From Natrinema limicola JCM 13563 (lineage in GTDB: Archaea; Halobacteriota; Halobacteria; Halobacteriales; Natrialbaceae), in the NCBI RefSeq assembly GCF_000337475.1, contig NZ_AOIT01000029.1:84867-136117 (forward strand): DNA of 51,251 nucleotides. The letters are read 5' to 3'. Under the pieces are notes generated by a model that worked only from the letters and a program-made list of their open reading frames with translations, did no database searches and had not been told where the DNA came from. A program made the translations under genes and the position numbers. Below, piece by piece: positions 7,650-16,514 of this stretch. Every line of letters begins with the position of its first letter. Within the stretch, counting starts at the first letter, position 1.

Positions 7650-7713
7650 CAGCAGGGTTCACCGGCTGTCCGGGTCCGAGCCGTTCATATGCTATCGGTC
7701 CTGAGCGACGACT

Positions 7714-7902
7714 ATGACGCCCCCAGTATCTGTCGCAGTCGCACTCCTCGGTGCCTGGGTCTGGATGATGTTCTGGGCGACGACGACCGATAATACGACC
7801 GACGCGGATCCCGCCGAGTGGGTCGATCGCGTTGACGATCGATCCAAGCGCTCGTCAGAATCGGCGGCCTCGGACGGCACGTTCCACACTGCTGACGACT
7901 GA
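7714..7902 (+). CDS. Small single-helix membrane protein downstream of dnaG
   Basis: 62 residues with one hydrophobic segment (about 5-25, VSVAVALLGAWVWMMFWATTT) and a polar, acidic C-terminus. It starts 64 bases after dnaG on the same strand and may be cotranscribed. No family is recognised; composition and the clean start support a real gene. A palindromic repeat copy begins almost at its stop codon. Confidence 0.55.
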   Translation: MTPPVSVAVALLGAWVWMMFWATTTDNTTDADPAEWVDRVDDRSKRSSESAASDGTFHTADD

Positions 7903-7904
7903 AC

Positions 7905-7984
7905 GACCGATCGTCAGTTAGTGCCGGTCCCCACGACCCCGTTATCCGGGTGTGGCGCGATCCAGTGACAGGAGTTCGTCTGCA
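7905..7984 (-). repeat. Palindromic repeat, copy 3 (diverged)
   Basis: The core CGTCAGTTAGTGCCGG and the distal GATCCAGTGACAGGAG match the family consensus, but the terminal ATACGG boxes are weak. It lies between the convergent 62-residue protein gene and the DUF92 gene, in the orientation expected for the DUF92 transcript, whose stop is about 190 bases away. Confidence 0.6.
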
Positions 7985-8171
7985 ACGGTCAGTCGACACT
8001 GCGTCTCGCCGTACCCAAACGACGGTCGTCTCAGTCACACCGTTTCGCATAGCCACGCATTTCCCCGGCCGGAAGCGCCACCGCCGATGACGCTGGCTCT
8101 CGTCTCGTCCGCAGCGGTTCGTCTCTGCCCACCTTCCCCCGTCGCCCGTCACCGGTCGATCGGTTCTCCCG

Positions 8172-9494
8172 TTAACCGAGGACAAACGTAACCACTAGCA
8201 GGACGCTGACGAGCGCCCCGGACAGCGTCGCAAGGAAGTTCACACCCTGATTGCCAAGTATCGACCCCTCAAGCGTTGCGCCGAGCAGGCTATCGACGGT
8301 CATCCCGGCGATCCCGGCGGCGACGATGATCGTCGCACCGCCGCCACTCACTTCGGGAAAGAGCCCGGTGGCAATCACGGCGACAATGGCTGCGCCGACG
8401 ATGCCGGCGAGTTCACCCTGCCAGGTGACACCGCCATCGGTGCCGGGCTCGACCGGCTTGAGGGTCGTAATCAGTCGCGGCCGGTCGAAGACGCTCCCGA
8501 TCTCGCTCGAGAGGGTGTCACTCATCGCGGTGGCGATCGAGCCGGTAAAGGCGAATAAGAAAAGCTCGGGTTCGTGAGGGAGTAAGCCGGCATCGCTGGC
8601 CGCATACCCGAGGACGGCGACGAGCGCGACCGCGGCGTTGCCGAGCACGTTGCCGCTTCCACGTGCGCCGTTGTTGTCCTCGGCGACGCCGAGTTCTGTC
8701 TTTTCCTCATAGCGGAACTTCGTCGAAAGGCCGCCGATGGCGAAAAAGGAGACGAGGACGGCAAACCAGCCGTAGCCGCCGAGGACGGTCGTCAGCAACA
8801 CCAGCAACACGCCGGTGAGCATCCCGGCGATGGAGGCCGTCTCGAGCGCGTAGGACGTATAGCCGAGCGCGACGGTGACTGCGAGCGCAATGAGGAGTTC
8901 CGTCGGGCCGATGGTCGGCTGAAGTTCCGCGAGTAGCCACAACAAGAGCCCGACCGAGAGGACGACGATGGGGTCGTCGGAGCGCAACAGCATGTCACGC
9001 AACAGCGCGGCGAGAAATGCACCGCTGGCCGCCAGAAAGACCATGATGGGAAGTGCCGAGACGGCAGCATCCCCGGCGAGCGAGCGGGTGATGGCCTGGC
9101 CGGCGACGGCCGCCACGGCTGCAGTCAAACAGAAACCGACGACGCGAACGACGGGCCCATCGGTTCGCAGCCTGACGAGTTGCTCGCCGAGGTTGCCGTA
9201 GCCGACGAGCAGGATCGTTCCGACGAAGACGGCGACCGGCATCGACGCCGCAGTCGCCATGAGCCCGAGTGCGACCGCCGCAAGAACGAACGTGATGAGG
9301 CCATACAGCCGTGAATCCTCGTAGTCGCCCGGATACGCGAGCAGGTCGAACAGCGGGCCGTCGGTGATGACGTAGGCACCTAACAGGACGACGCCGGCGA
9401 CCGCGGCTCCGACGCGCGGACCGGCAAGCGGGACCGCAAGCGACAGCGTACAGAGGGCTGCAAACACGCCAGCTTGCCGAACGGGTGCCGTCAC
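8172..9494 (-). CDS. DUF92 polytopic membrane protein
   Basis: 440 residues with roughly 12 hydrophobic helices. The C-terminal half carries the DUF92 (TIGR00297) signature: a polar loop with KFRYEEK, RGSGNVLGNA, ATAMSDTLSSEIG and a final NQGVNFLATLSGA segment. The N-terminal half has further helices, giving a longer protein than the bacterial and plant members. Plant members of this family have been tied to phytyl-phosphate metabolism, so a role in prenyl-phosphate chemistry near the uppS genes is tempting but unproven. GTG at 9494 is the start; no better ATG is in frame. Confidence 0.8.
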   Translation of the reverse strand: MTAPVRQAGVFAALCTLSLAVPLAGPRVGAAVAGVVLLGAYVITDGPLFDLLAYPGDYEDSRLYGLITFVLAAVALGLMATAASMPVAVFVGTILLVGYGNLGEQLVRLRTDGPVVRVVGFCLTAAVAAVAGQAITRSLAGDAAVSALPIMVFLAASGAFLAALLRDMLLRSDDPIVVLSVGLLLWLLAELQPTIGPTELLIALAVTVALGYTSYALETASIAGMLTGVLLVLLTTVLGGYGWFAVLVSFFAIGGLSTKFRYEEKTELGVAEDNNGARGSGNVLGNAAVALVAVLGYAASDAGLLPHEPELFLFAFTGSIATAMSDTLSSEIGSVFDRPRLITTLKPVEPGTDGGVTWQGELAGIVGAAIVAVIATGLFPEVSGGGATIIVAAGIAGMTVDSLLGATLEGSILGNQGVNFLATLSGALVSVLLVVTFVLG

Positions 9495-9652
9495 GATATC
9501 GGTCCCTTTCTGTGGCGATTACTTCAAGGTTCGTGAACCCGCCTCGAGTCGATTTTTGCTACCCTTAGCGTTTCACTCGCCCGATCAGAGCTGTCGCTCA
9601 GCTATCCAACGGAACCCGTAACCCGTATCATACCCGCCCCGAAAGCACGGGT

Positions 9653-10258
9653 GTGGGACTGTACGAACGGTATCTGGCCTTCCGGATCCGCCGCCACGAC
9701 GGCGATCCGCCCGATCACATCGCGCTCGTGATTACCGAGCGCGACCTGTTAGAGCGGGGTGCCTACGAGACGCTGACGGACTTCTTCGAGTGGGCCGTCG
9801 AATACGCCTCGCAGGTAACGGTCTACGTCAGCGTCCTCGACGCGGCGGCGGTGCCGGCCCTGCAACGCGAACTCGAGCGGATCGACGCGCCCCGGCCGGT
9901 CGCCGTCCGCGGGCCCGACGATAAGGCACGCGCCGATGCGCCGATCCGGATCGGGATCGGGCTCGGCGGAAAACACGAGTTCACCAGCGCCGTCCGGACC
10001 CTCGCCGAGCGCGTCGACGAAGGCGAGTTAGACCCCGCGGCGATCGACGACGAGGACGTCGAAGCCCATCTCGTCTTTCCCTCCGAGCCGGATCTGGTGA
10101 TCAAGACCGGCGCAGAGCGCCTCTCCGATTTCATGATCTGGCAGTCCGTCTACTCGGAGCTGTATTTCACGGACGTCAACTGGCGGGACTTTCGCAAGCG
10201 GGATTTCCTGCGGGCGGTGCGCGAGTACTGCAACCGGTCGCGGCGGTTCGGCCGCTAA
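9653..10258 (+). CDS. Degenerate cis-prenyltransferase (UppS-family) paralog
   Basis: 201 residues. The C-terminal half aligns by motif to UppS: VIKTGAERLSDFMIWQ matches RTxGExRxSNFLxWQ, SELYFTDVNWRDF is the next conserved stretch, and the end is RRFG. The N-terminal catalytic Asp motif (DGNxR) is absent; the equivalent region reads VITERDLLERGAY. It is therefore probably not an active enzyme alone. In eukaryotes NgBR/Nus1 is such a non-catalytic partner of cis-prenyltransferase, and two-subunit enzymes are reported in archaea. It converges with uppS, the stop codons one base apart. GTG start. Confidence 0.82.
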   Translation: MGLYERYLAFRIRRHDGDPPDHIALVITERDLLERGAYETLTDFFEWAVEYASQVTVYVSVLDAAAVPALQRELERIDAPRPVAVRGPDDKARADAPIRIGIGLGGKHEFTSAVRTLAERVDEGELDPAAIDDEDVEAHLVFPSEPDLVIKTGAERLSDFMIWQSVYSELYFTDVNWRDFRKRDFLRAVREYCNRSRRFGR

Positions 10259-10259
10259 T

Positions 10260-11192
10260 TCAGTCTGCGATCTGGCTGCTCGAGTCGCTGCTCTCGAACT
10301 CGCCGGCGTCGGGCCGTTCGCTCGAGGGCAGCGAGTCACGGAACCGGTCGACGATCGCGCGGGCGTCGGCGAGTTCCGGTTCGCTGACCGCGCCCAGCAG
10401 GGCCAATGCGCGTCGGGCACGGGTGCGCCGCCATGACTCCTGACGGTGTTCGTAGGTCCGGATTCCGCGCAGGAAGTCCGTCTTGGAGAATTCCGGCCAG
10501 TAGGGCGTACAGAAGAAGACGGCGGCCTCGTTGCCGTTGGCGTGCCACGGGAGGAAATTCGACGTTCGCTCGTCGCCGCCGGTCCGGATGATCAAGTCGA
10601 CGTCGCGCACTGGCTGGTCGTAGAGCCGTTGCTCGATGTCCTCGACGTCGATGTCGTCGGGCTCGAGGTCGCCTGCGTCGACGGCGTCGGCGACGCCGCG
10701 GACGGCCTCGAGCAGTTGTGCGCGACCGCCGTAGGCCAACGCGATGTTGAGGACGAACTCGTCGTAGTCGCTGGTTCGGCCCTCGGCGTAGGCGACGGCC
10801 TCGCGGACCCGCTTGGGGAGCCGGTCGACATCGCCGAGCGCTCGAATGTGGACCCCGTTGTCGTGGACCCGGTCGGCGTCTGCGAACTCTCGAAGCTTCT
10901 CCTCGAGGAGGTCGAACAGCGCTTCCCGCTCGTCGGGCGGGCGCTCGAAGTTCTCCGTCGAGAACGCATACAGCGTCAACTCCTCGACGCCGATGTCCTG
11001 ACACCACTCGAGGACACGTTCGGTCGTCTCCGCACCAGCACGGTGGCCCTCGTGGGCGTCGCCGCCTCGATTTCGGGCATACCGTCGGTTGCCGTCTTGG
11101 ATCACTGCAACGTGGGTTGGCGCGCCGGAGATTTCACGTGAGAGCAGCCGTTCGTAGGCCGCATCGACGCGTTTGCGGAGCCACCGCTTCAT
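10260..11192 (-). CDS. uppS: Isoprenyl (undecaprenyl-type) diphosphate synthase
   Basis: 310 residues. It has the complete cis-prenyltransferase motif set: IQDGNRRYARNRG with catalytic Asp at residue 33, TLYAFSTENFERP, and RTGGDERTSNFLPWH followed by PYWPEF. The enzyme adds isopentenyl units to an allylic diphosphate to make the long-chain polyprenyl carrier (dolichol-type in archaea) used in glycosylation. ATG at 11192 is preferred over the upstream in-frame GTG. The C-terminal 60 residues are an acidic and basic extension beyond the catalytic fold. Confidence 0.92.
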   Translation of the reverse strand: MKRWLRKRVDAAYERLLSREISGAPTHVAVIQDGNRRYARNRGGDAHEGHRAGAETTERVLEWCQDIGVEELTLYAFSTENFERPPDEREALFDLLEEKLREFADADRVHDNGVHIRALGDVDRLPKRVREAVAYAEGRTSDYDEFVLNIALAYGGRAQLLEAVRGVADAVDAGDLEPDDIDVEDIEQRLYDQPVRDVDLIIRTGGDERTSNFLPWHANGNEAAVFFCTPYWPEFSKTDFLRGIRTYEHRQESWRRTRARRALALLGAVSEPELADARAIVDRFRDSLPSSERPDAGEFESSDSSSQIAD

Positions 11193-11370
11193 TACCCGTG
11201 GAAAAGTCACCGGTGCCTATGTGTCTTGTGTGTTACTCGTTGGCAACGGTCGGGAACGTCTCGCTCGAGGCGCGATGGCGGCGAGGGACGGAAAAACGCC
11301 CGTCGAATAACGGATATCACTGCCGTCGGAACCGTGACGGCTATCAGTCCGGCGCTGCTCGAGTGAGCTA

Positions 11371-11787
11371 ATGGCAGACTCGAACTCCAAAGTTCTCGAC
11401 GAGGATCTCTATCAGCGGACCAAAGCGCTGCTCGAGCCCGGCGAGATCGAGCTCAACGGCGCGATCGTCCACACCGACTACGACGGCCAGGAAGACGTCC
11501 AGATGATGCAGGCGACGATCGACGTCGGCGACATCATCGCCGAACACGCGGGTCACGACCCGAAAGACTGCTACGTCTACTCGGGCAACGACGACACCGA
11601 TTTCTCCTCGAACCAGCATCAAGGACTGACCCTCGAAGACGAGGAGTTCGTCTGGGAGTGCCAGCAACTGCTGCGCGAGGGCAGCTTCGACATCGTCATC
11701 TACTACGAGGCCAGCGCCGACCACGAGGCGATCCTCGAGGACATCCGTGAGCTGGGCTTTGACGTGACTGGCGTCGAAGGCGAGTAG
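11371..11787 (+). CDS. DUF5778 family protein
   Basis: 138 residues, acidic, soluble. The sequence KVLDEDLYQRTKALLEPGEI and the ECQQLLREGSFDIVIYYEA region match the haloarchaeal DUF5778 family as I remember it. Function unknown. It stands alone, upstream of the tetrapyrrole operon and separated from it by 116 bases. Confidence 0.8.
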   Translation: MADSNSKVLDEDLYQRTKALLEPGEIELNGAIVHTDYDGQEDVQMMQATIDVGDIIAEHAGHDPKDCYVYSGNDDTDFSSNQHQGLTLEDEEFVWECQQLLREGSFDIVIYYEASADHEAILEDIRELGFDVTGVEGE

Positions 11788-11872
11788 TCGCACTCGAACG
11801 GAGCGACGAGAGCGCGCTCGCGAACGCCTCTCCGAACGATCACGAGTCGCTTCGGAGAGCCGGCTCCGAGTT

Positions 11873-11881
11873 GCTTATACT
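11873..11881 (+). promoter_or_regulatory. TATA box of the tetrapyrrole operon
   Basis: GCTTATACT is centred about 27 bases before the ATG at 11904, predicting a leaderless transcript for the siroheme decarboxylase gene. Confidence 0.6.
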
Positions 11882-11903
11882 TCGGTAGTTCCGAGTATGA
11901 CGT

Positions 11904-12986
11904 ATGAATACGGACGTCGACCTCACGGCGCGCGAACGGGCGGTCGTCAACGCTTTTCAGGGCGGGTTTCCCGTCGTCGAACGACCGTTCGAGCCTGCTG
12001 CGGCTGCCATGCGCGACAACGGGGTCGACATCGACGCGACGGGGTTGCTCGAGACGATTCGTGAGTTAGACGACCGGGGCGTCCTCTCGCGGTTCGGCCC
12101 GCTCGTCAACGCTCAGGAGATCGGCGGCGCGGCGACGCTGGTTGCCATGCACGCCCCCGACGACCGATTCGACGAGATCGTCGACGCAGTCAACGACCAC
12201 CGCGAGGTGGCCCACAACTACGAGCGTGAACACCCTCACCTGAACGTCTGGTTCGTCGTCAGCGTCGCCGACGAGGACCGCGTCGAGGAGGTACTCGCCG
12301 AGATCGAAGCCGAGACGGGCCAAGAGACGTACAACCTGCCGAAACAACGCGAGTTCCGTGTCGAGGCCAAGTTCTACGTCGACGGCCCGCTCGACGGCGA
12401 CGGGGACATCGAGGCGGCCGGGATCGACCGCTCGGACCTCGGTCCCGACGTGACGCCGACCGACGAATCGACGCTGTCGCCGGCCGAACGCGACCTCGTC
12501 CTCGAGGTCCAAGGCGGCGTCCCGCTGACCGAGACACCGTATGCGGACGTAGCTGACGCGATCGGACAGGAGATCGACTGGGTCCTCGAGACGGTCACAC
12601 GCTTCGAGCGCGAGGGGAAGATCCGCCGGATCGGCGTCGTGCCGAATCACTACGCGCTTGGATACACGGAAAACGGGATGACGGTCTGGAACGTCCCCGA
12701 TGAAGTCGTCCCCGAGGTCGGCCCCGAAGTCGCTGCACTGCCCTTCGTCACGCACTGTTACCGGCGGCCGCGCCACGATGGCGTCTGGCCGTACAACTTC
12801 TTTGCGATGACCCACGGCCGCAGCGAGGCGGAAAGTCAGCGCCGCATCGAGCAGGTCCGCGAGACGATGGCCGAGTACTGGGACGTGACCGATGAGGACT
12901 GGGACTCCCTGTTTTCGACGCAAATCTTGAAGAAGACAGGGATTCGACTGGACGAACGTGCTGACGCGAATACCAGAGCGCGATAG
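11904..12986 (+). CDS. ahbAB: Siroheme decarboxylase, AhbA-AhbB fusion
   Basis: 360 residues made of two Lrp/AsnC-like halves (about 1-150 and 185-350), each with a winged helix and an effector-type alpha/beta domain. The second half carries VTHCYRRPRHDGVWPYNFF, the AhbB-type heme/substrate loop. The enzyme converts siroheme to didecarboxysiroheme in the alternative archaeal heme pathway. In many organisms AhbA and AhbB are separate; the fused form is usual in haloarchaea. The next two genes supply siroheme precursors, so the operon is coherent. Confidence 0.88.
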   Translation: MNTDVDLTARERAVVNAFQGGFPVVERPFEPAAAAMRDNGVDIDATGLLETIRELDDRGVLSRFGPLVNAQEIGGAATLVAMHAPDDRFDEIVDAVNDHREVAHNYEREHPHLNVWFVVSVADEDRVEEVLAEIEAETGQETYNLPKQREFRVEAKFYVDGPLDGDGDIEAAGIDRSDLGPDVTPTDESTLSPAERDLVLEVQGGVPLTETPYADVADAIGQEIDWVLETVTRFEREGKIRRIGVVPNHYALGYTENGMTVWNVPDEVVPEVGPEVAALPFVTHCYRRPRHDGVWPYNFFAMTHGRSEAESQRRIEQVRETMAEYWDVTDEDWDSLFSTQILKKTGIRLDERADANTRAR

Positions 12987-13012
12987 CAGCGATCGGACGG
13001 CTCTCTGTGCCA

Positions 13013-13669
13013 ATGATTCCACTACTCCACGATTTCACGGACGCGACGGTGCTCGTCTTCGGCGGCGGCCCCGTCGGTGCTCGCAAGGCCCGCCGGTTCG
13101 CCCGCGAAGCGCGGGTCATCGTTGTCAGCCCCGCCTTCGCCGATCGTGACTTCGGCGGGGCCGAACTGGTGCGAGCAGCGCCCGACGCCGACGAGATCAC
13201 GGGCTGGCTCGAGCGGGCGGCCCCCGCGCTGGTCGTCGCCGCGACCGACGACGAGGCGATCAACGACGCTATCGCCGACGCGGCCCGCGAACGGGGCACG
13301 CTCATCAATCGCGCGGATCGATCCGGGGAGCGCGACACTGGCAGCGTCGTCGTCCCCGCGACCGTCCGCAACGATCCCGTCGTCGTGTCGGTCGCGACCG
13401 GCGGGCAGGCACCCGCGCTGAGCAAGTATCTGCGCCAGGAACTCGAGGAGACGCTGTCGGGTGCTGGCGAGATGGCACGGGTTTGTGCAGCGGTACGCGA
13501 GGAACTCAAATCACGGGACGTGACGACCGATCGGCGGCGACAGATCGTCACTGACGTCGTTAATTCTACAGATGTTTGGACAGCTTTACGTACCGGTACT
13601 TCTAACAGTTCCCAAGTGATCGAGGACGTGCTCGCCGAGGATCTGTCTACTGGGGGTGATCGGTCGTGA
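13013..13669 (+). CDS. Precorrin-2 dehydrogenase (siroheme synthase N-terminal type)
   Basis: 218 residues. An N-terminal NAD-binding Rossmann fold (VLVFGGGPVGARKARRF) is followed by NRADRSGERDTGSVVVPATV and VSVATGGQAPALSKYLRQEL, the hallmarks of Met8/CysG-N. It oxidises precorrin-2 to sirohydrochlorin. The C-terminal tail of about 50 residues is divergent. ATG at 13013 is chosen over the GTG two codons upstream. It overlaps hemA by four bases (GTGA), indicating coupled translation. Confidence 0.9.
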   Translation: MIPLLHDFTDATVLVFGGGPVGARKARRFAREARVIVVSPAFADRDFGGAELVRAAPDADEITGWLERAAPALVVAATDDEAINDAIADAARERGTLINRADRSGERDTGSVVVPATVRNDPVVVSVATGGQAPALSKYLRQELEETLSGAGEMARVCAAVREELKSRDVTTDRRRQIVTDVVNSTDVWTALRTGTSNSSQVIEDVLAEDLSTGGDRS

Positions 13670-14997
13670 TTTCGACCGGGGTTGTCACCGCAGCGCGGGT
13701 TACACACCGGTGTGGAACCGTCGACCAGCTCGCCGCTGCCAGCCCCGAGAGTCAGACGACCGCCGTGACGGAGTTGTTGACCGTGTCCGATATCGAAGAA
13801 GCGTACGTCCTATCGACGTGTAACCGCGTCGAGGCATACGTCGTCGGGCCAGACCACGTCGTCGGCCGCGCCGCGCTCTCGGAGTTTTTTGCCGGCGTCG
13901 ACGACGACGCGATCGTAATGACCGACCACGACGAGAGCTTGCACCATCTCCTGCGTGTGGCCGCCGGCCTCGACTCGGTCATTATTGGTGAAGATCAGAT
14001 TATCGGCCAGGTGCGGGCCGCCTACGAGGACGCCCGTGATGCCGGCGGAATCGGCTCGATGCTCGAGGCCGCCGTCACGAAGGCGATCCACGTCGGCGAA
14101 CGCGCCCGGACCGAGACCGCGATCAACGAGGGCGTCGTCTCGCTTGGCTCGGCCGCAACGCGCCGGGCCGCCCAAGAGATCGATCTCGAGGGGGCGACCG
14201 CGCTGGTCGTCGGGGCCGGCGAGATGGGACAGCTCGCCGCCCGGAGTCTCGCGGCCGCCGGCGTCGACGAACTCGTCGTCGCCAACCGCACCGTCTCGCG
14301 TGCAACACAGCTCATCAGCGACGTCGACGATGAGACTGACACCACCGTCGTCTCGCTCGACGATCTAGAGCGGGTCGCAACCCACGCCGACGTTGTCGTC
14401 GCGGCGACCGGGAGCGACGAGCCGGTGCTCGAACCCCGCCATCTCGAGGGACAGGCGGAGCCACAGGTGATCGTCGACCTCGGCCAGCCCCGCGACGTCG
14501 CGCCGGAGACCGATTCGTTGCCCGCAGTGCAGGTGTTCGATCTGGACGACCTCGAGACGATCACCGCTGAGACACACGAGCAGCGAGCCGACGCCGCCGA
14601 CGAAGTCGAGGCGATGATCGACCACGAGTTCGAGTTGCTCATCGAGCAGTACAAACGCGCCCGCGCCGACGAGGCCATCGCTGCCATGTACGAGTCCGCC
14701 GAACGGATCAAAGAGCGAGAGGTCGAAACGGCGCTCTCGCGGCTGGGCGGCGACGAGGTGTCTGCCGAGCAACGCGAGATCGTCGAGGCGATGGCCGACT
14801 CGCTGGTCAACCAGTTGCTCGCCCCACCGACCAAGAGTCTTCGTGAGGCAGCCGCAGAGGACGACTGGAGCACTATCCACACTGCCCTCCAGCTCTTTAA
14901 CCCGGAGTTCGGCGGCAACGACGGGCCGATCGCGCCACCCTCGATGGCGACCACCGTAAACGGCGACGCGAGCATCGGCGCGACCGACGACGACTGA
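13666..14997 (+). CDS. hemA: Glutamyl-tRNA reductase
   Basis: 443 residues. Catalytic cysteine C52 sits in LSTCNRVEAY. IIGEDQIIGQV follows near 106-116, the NADPH-binding GAGEMGQLA is at 183-191, and a C-terminal dimerisation helix bundle spans about 310-420. It reduces glutamyl-tRNA to glutamate-1-semialdehyde, the first committed step of tetrapyrrole synthesis. It starts with GTG inside the stop of the precorrin-2 dehydrogenase gene. Confidence 0.95.
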   Translation: MISTGVVTAARVTHRCGTVDQLAAASPESQTTAVTELLTVSDIEEAYVLSTCNRVEAYVVGPDHVVGRAALSEFFAGVDDDAIVMTDHDESLHHLLRVAAGLDSVIIGEDQIIGQVRAAYEDARDAGGIGSMLEAAVTKAIHVGERARTETAINEGVVSLGSAATRRAAQEIDLEGATALVVGAGEMGQLAARSLAAAGVDELVVANRTVSRATQLISDVDDETDTTVVSLDDLERVATHADVVVAATGSDEPVLEPRHLEGQAEPQVIVDLGQPRDVAPETDSLPAVQVFDLDDLETITAETHEQRADAADEVEAMIDHEFELLIEQYKRARADEAIAAMYESAERIKEREVETALSRLGGDEVSAEQREIVEAMADSLVNQLLAPPTKSLREAAAEDDWSTIHTALQLFNPEFGGNDGPIAPPSMATTVNGDASIGATDDD

Positions 14998-15148
14998 TTC
15001 GACGCGGTGGCCGCGCCGCTCGTACTCGATTTGTGGCACTCGAGACGTACTGAGACTGATTTTCGAGCGGTTGCCCAAGCGCGGCGTTACTCGGCAGCCG
15101 AGCGGAGACTGTTACAGTACTGATTCCAAGCGACAGGCAGCTGGCGCG

Positions 15149-15481
15149 TTATCGTTGCGGTGCGCCGTACTCGACGTGAACAGTCGGGACGCTCGCAGAA
15201 TCGGGCGCTTGGTCGCCGTTCCAGTCGACGAGCCGGACGTTTGCCATCTCACCGGAGAAGCGAAAGCGCTGGACGCCGACGTCGATCGATCCCTCGGCGA
15301 CGCCGCCCGAAACGACGGTTCCTTCGGCCACCGGGTCGGCTGCCAGCATCTCGAGGTCGCCGTCGACGGCGACTTCGTAGTTCGAGGGGACGCCACGGCC
15401 GACGATCGTCACGAGATTCGGCAGCTGTGTGTCGTTTGATTCCGAGTCAGTTCGGTTTTGTACCGGCGTATCGCGTGCCAT
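15149..15481 (-). CDS. Conserved haloarchaeal protein of unknown function
   Basis: 110 residues. A polar N-terminal 25 residues precede a compact beta-rich domain (LVTIVGRGVPSNYEVAVDG to FSGEMANVRLVDWNG). The sequence pattern recurs in haloarchaeal proteins as I recall it, but no function is known to me. The start at 15481 is supported by a TATA-like AAGCTTATGATG about 27 bases upstream, implying a leaderless message. In-frame starts farther upstream give an unlikely, Cys/His-rich N-terminus. Confidence 0.65.
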   Translation of the reverse strand: MARDTPVQNRTDSESNDTQLPNLVTIVGRGVPSNYEVAVDGDLEMLAADPVAEGTVVSGGVAEGSIDVGVQRFRFSGEMANVRLVDWNGDQAPDSASVPTVHVEYGAPQR

Positions 15482-15650
15482 GCTCCGATAACCCGGGTAT
15501 CTCATCATAAGCTTTCCTGTCGAGAAAATGGTAACAATATGTGAATACGAACACGCGTTATATGACACGTCATGGGCGGGTGAACGGCGGTTCTGGCACA
15601 ATCGCAAGACGGCCGCGGGTGTCTCTGGACGCAGTTACTGCTGACCGCCC

Positions 15651-16286
15651 TCAGTAGAGTTCGTCGAACGACTGGACGCGATAGTCGCCGAGGACACACT
15701 GACCGCGGCGCTCGTGGCCGACCCGTTCGACGTGGATCGCGTCGAGCCCGGCGTTCCAGGCTGCACCGACGTCGTTCGCGCCGTCGCCCGCGAGCACGCC
15801 CTGATGGCCGTTGTGCGCGACGCCGAGGTCGACCATGACGCGCTCGACGGGATTGGGGTCCGGTTTCCAGCCTGTCTCCTCGGTACAGCACAGTTGCGCG
15901 TCGAACCAGTCGCGAATCCCGACGTGATCCAACACGGGTTCACAGAGGAACTCCTGACAGTGAGTGACCAGTCCCACCGGTGCGTCGAGGTCGGCGACGA
16001 ACGCGGCGTCGTCGTGGAGGTAGGTCTGTTCGGCCCGCACAAGTGGGTCTTCCTCTTCGTGAAAGGCGGTCCAGAACGCATGAGGGTCGACGCCCCACTC
16101 CTCGAGTTGGCGGTCTCGAGAGCCGGTCAGCCCGTTCCAGAGGATGTCGGCTTCCCGATCGGTGAACTCACGGCCCAGCCGGTCGCCGACCCGGTCGAAC
16201 ACCTCCCGCGTGTACGACCACTCGACGTCGACGAGAGTGCCATCGAGGTCGAGCAGCCAGAAGTCATAGTCCGGTTCAGCGGCCAT
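15651..16286 (-). CDS. HAD-superfamily phosphatase
   Basis: 211 residues. Motif I is DLDGTLVD (nucleophile D13, acid D15). A helical cap follows. Motif II is the Thr in GLVTHC, motif III the Lys in TGWKPDPNP, and motif IV GDGANDV. This is the phosphoglycolate-phosphatase-like HAD layout. The true substrate is unknown. The gene stands alone, 228 bases downstream of the reductase operon. Confidence 0.88.
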   Translation of the reverse strand: MAAEPDYDFWLLDLDGTLVDVEWSYTREVFDRVGDRLGREFTDREADILWNGLTGSRDRQLEEWGVDPHAFWTAFHEEEDPLVRAEQTYLHDDAAFVADLDAPVGLVTHCQEFLCEPVLDHVGIRDWFDAQLCCTEETGWKPDPNPVERVMVDLGVAHNGHQGVLAGDGANDVGAAWNAGLDAIHVERVGHERRGQCVLGDYRVQSFDELY

Positions 16287-16514
16287 TCGGACACAGATAT
16301 ACGGGATTCTCGACTAAATGCCTGTCGGCAGCCCGGCGCGGATGACGACGGTCGTACCGACAGCGAACTGGCGGCATACTCGACCACCGACTCGACAGGG
16401 GCGGCGTACTCGCTATCGAGTTGCTCGTCGCCGGTCGTTCACGCGCTATGGCAGATAGTATCTATCAGGTACCGTAACGCACGGGCTGTCTCTCGTTCGT
16501 CTGATCGAGTGACG

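Noticed and set aside
5929..7704. 591-codon plus-strand open frame
   Set aside because: Runs out of frame through dnaG and the end of the membrane-tethered regulator; Ser/Arg-rich shadow sequence.
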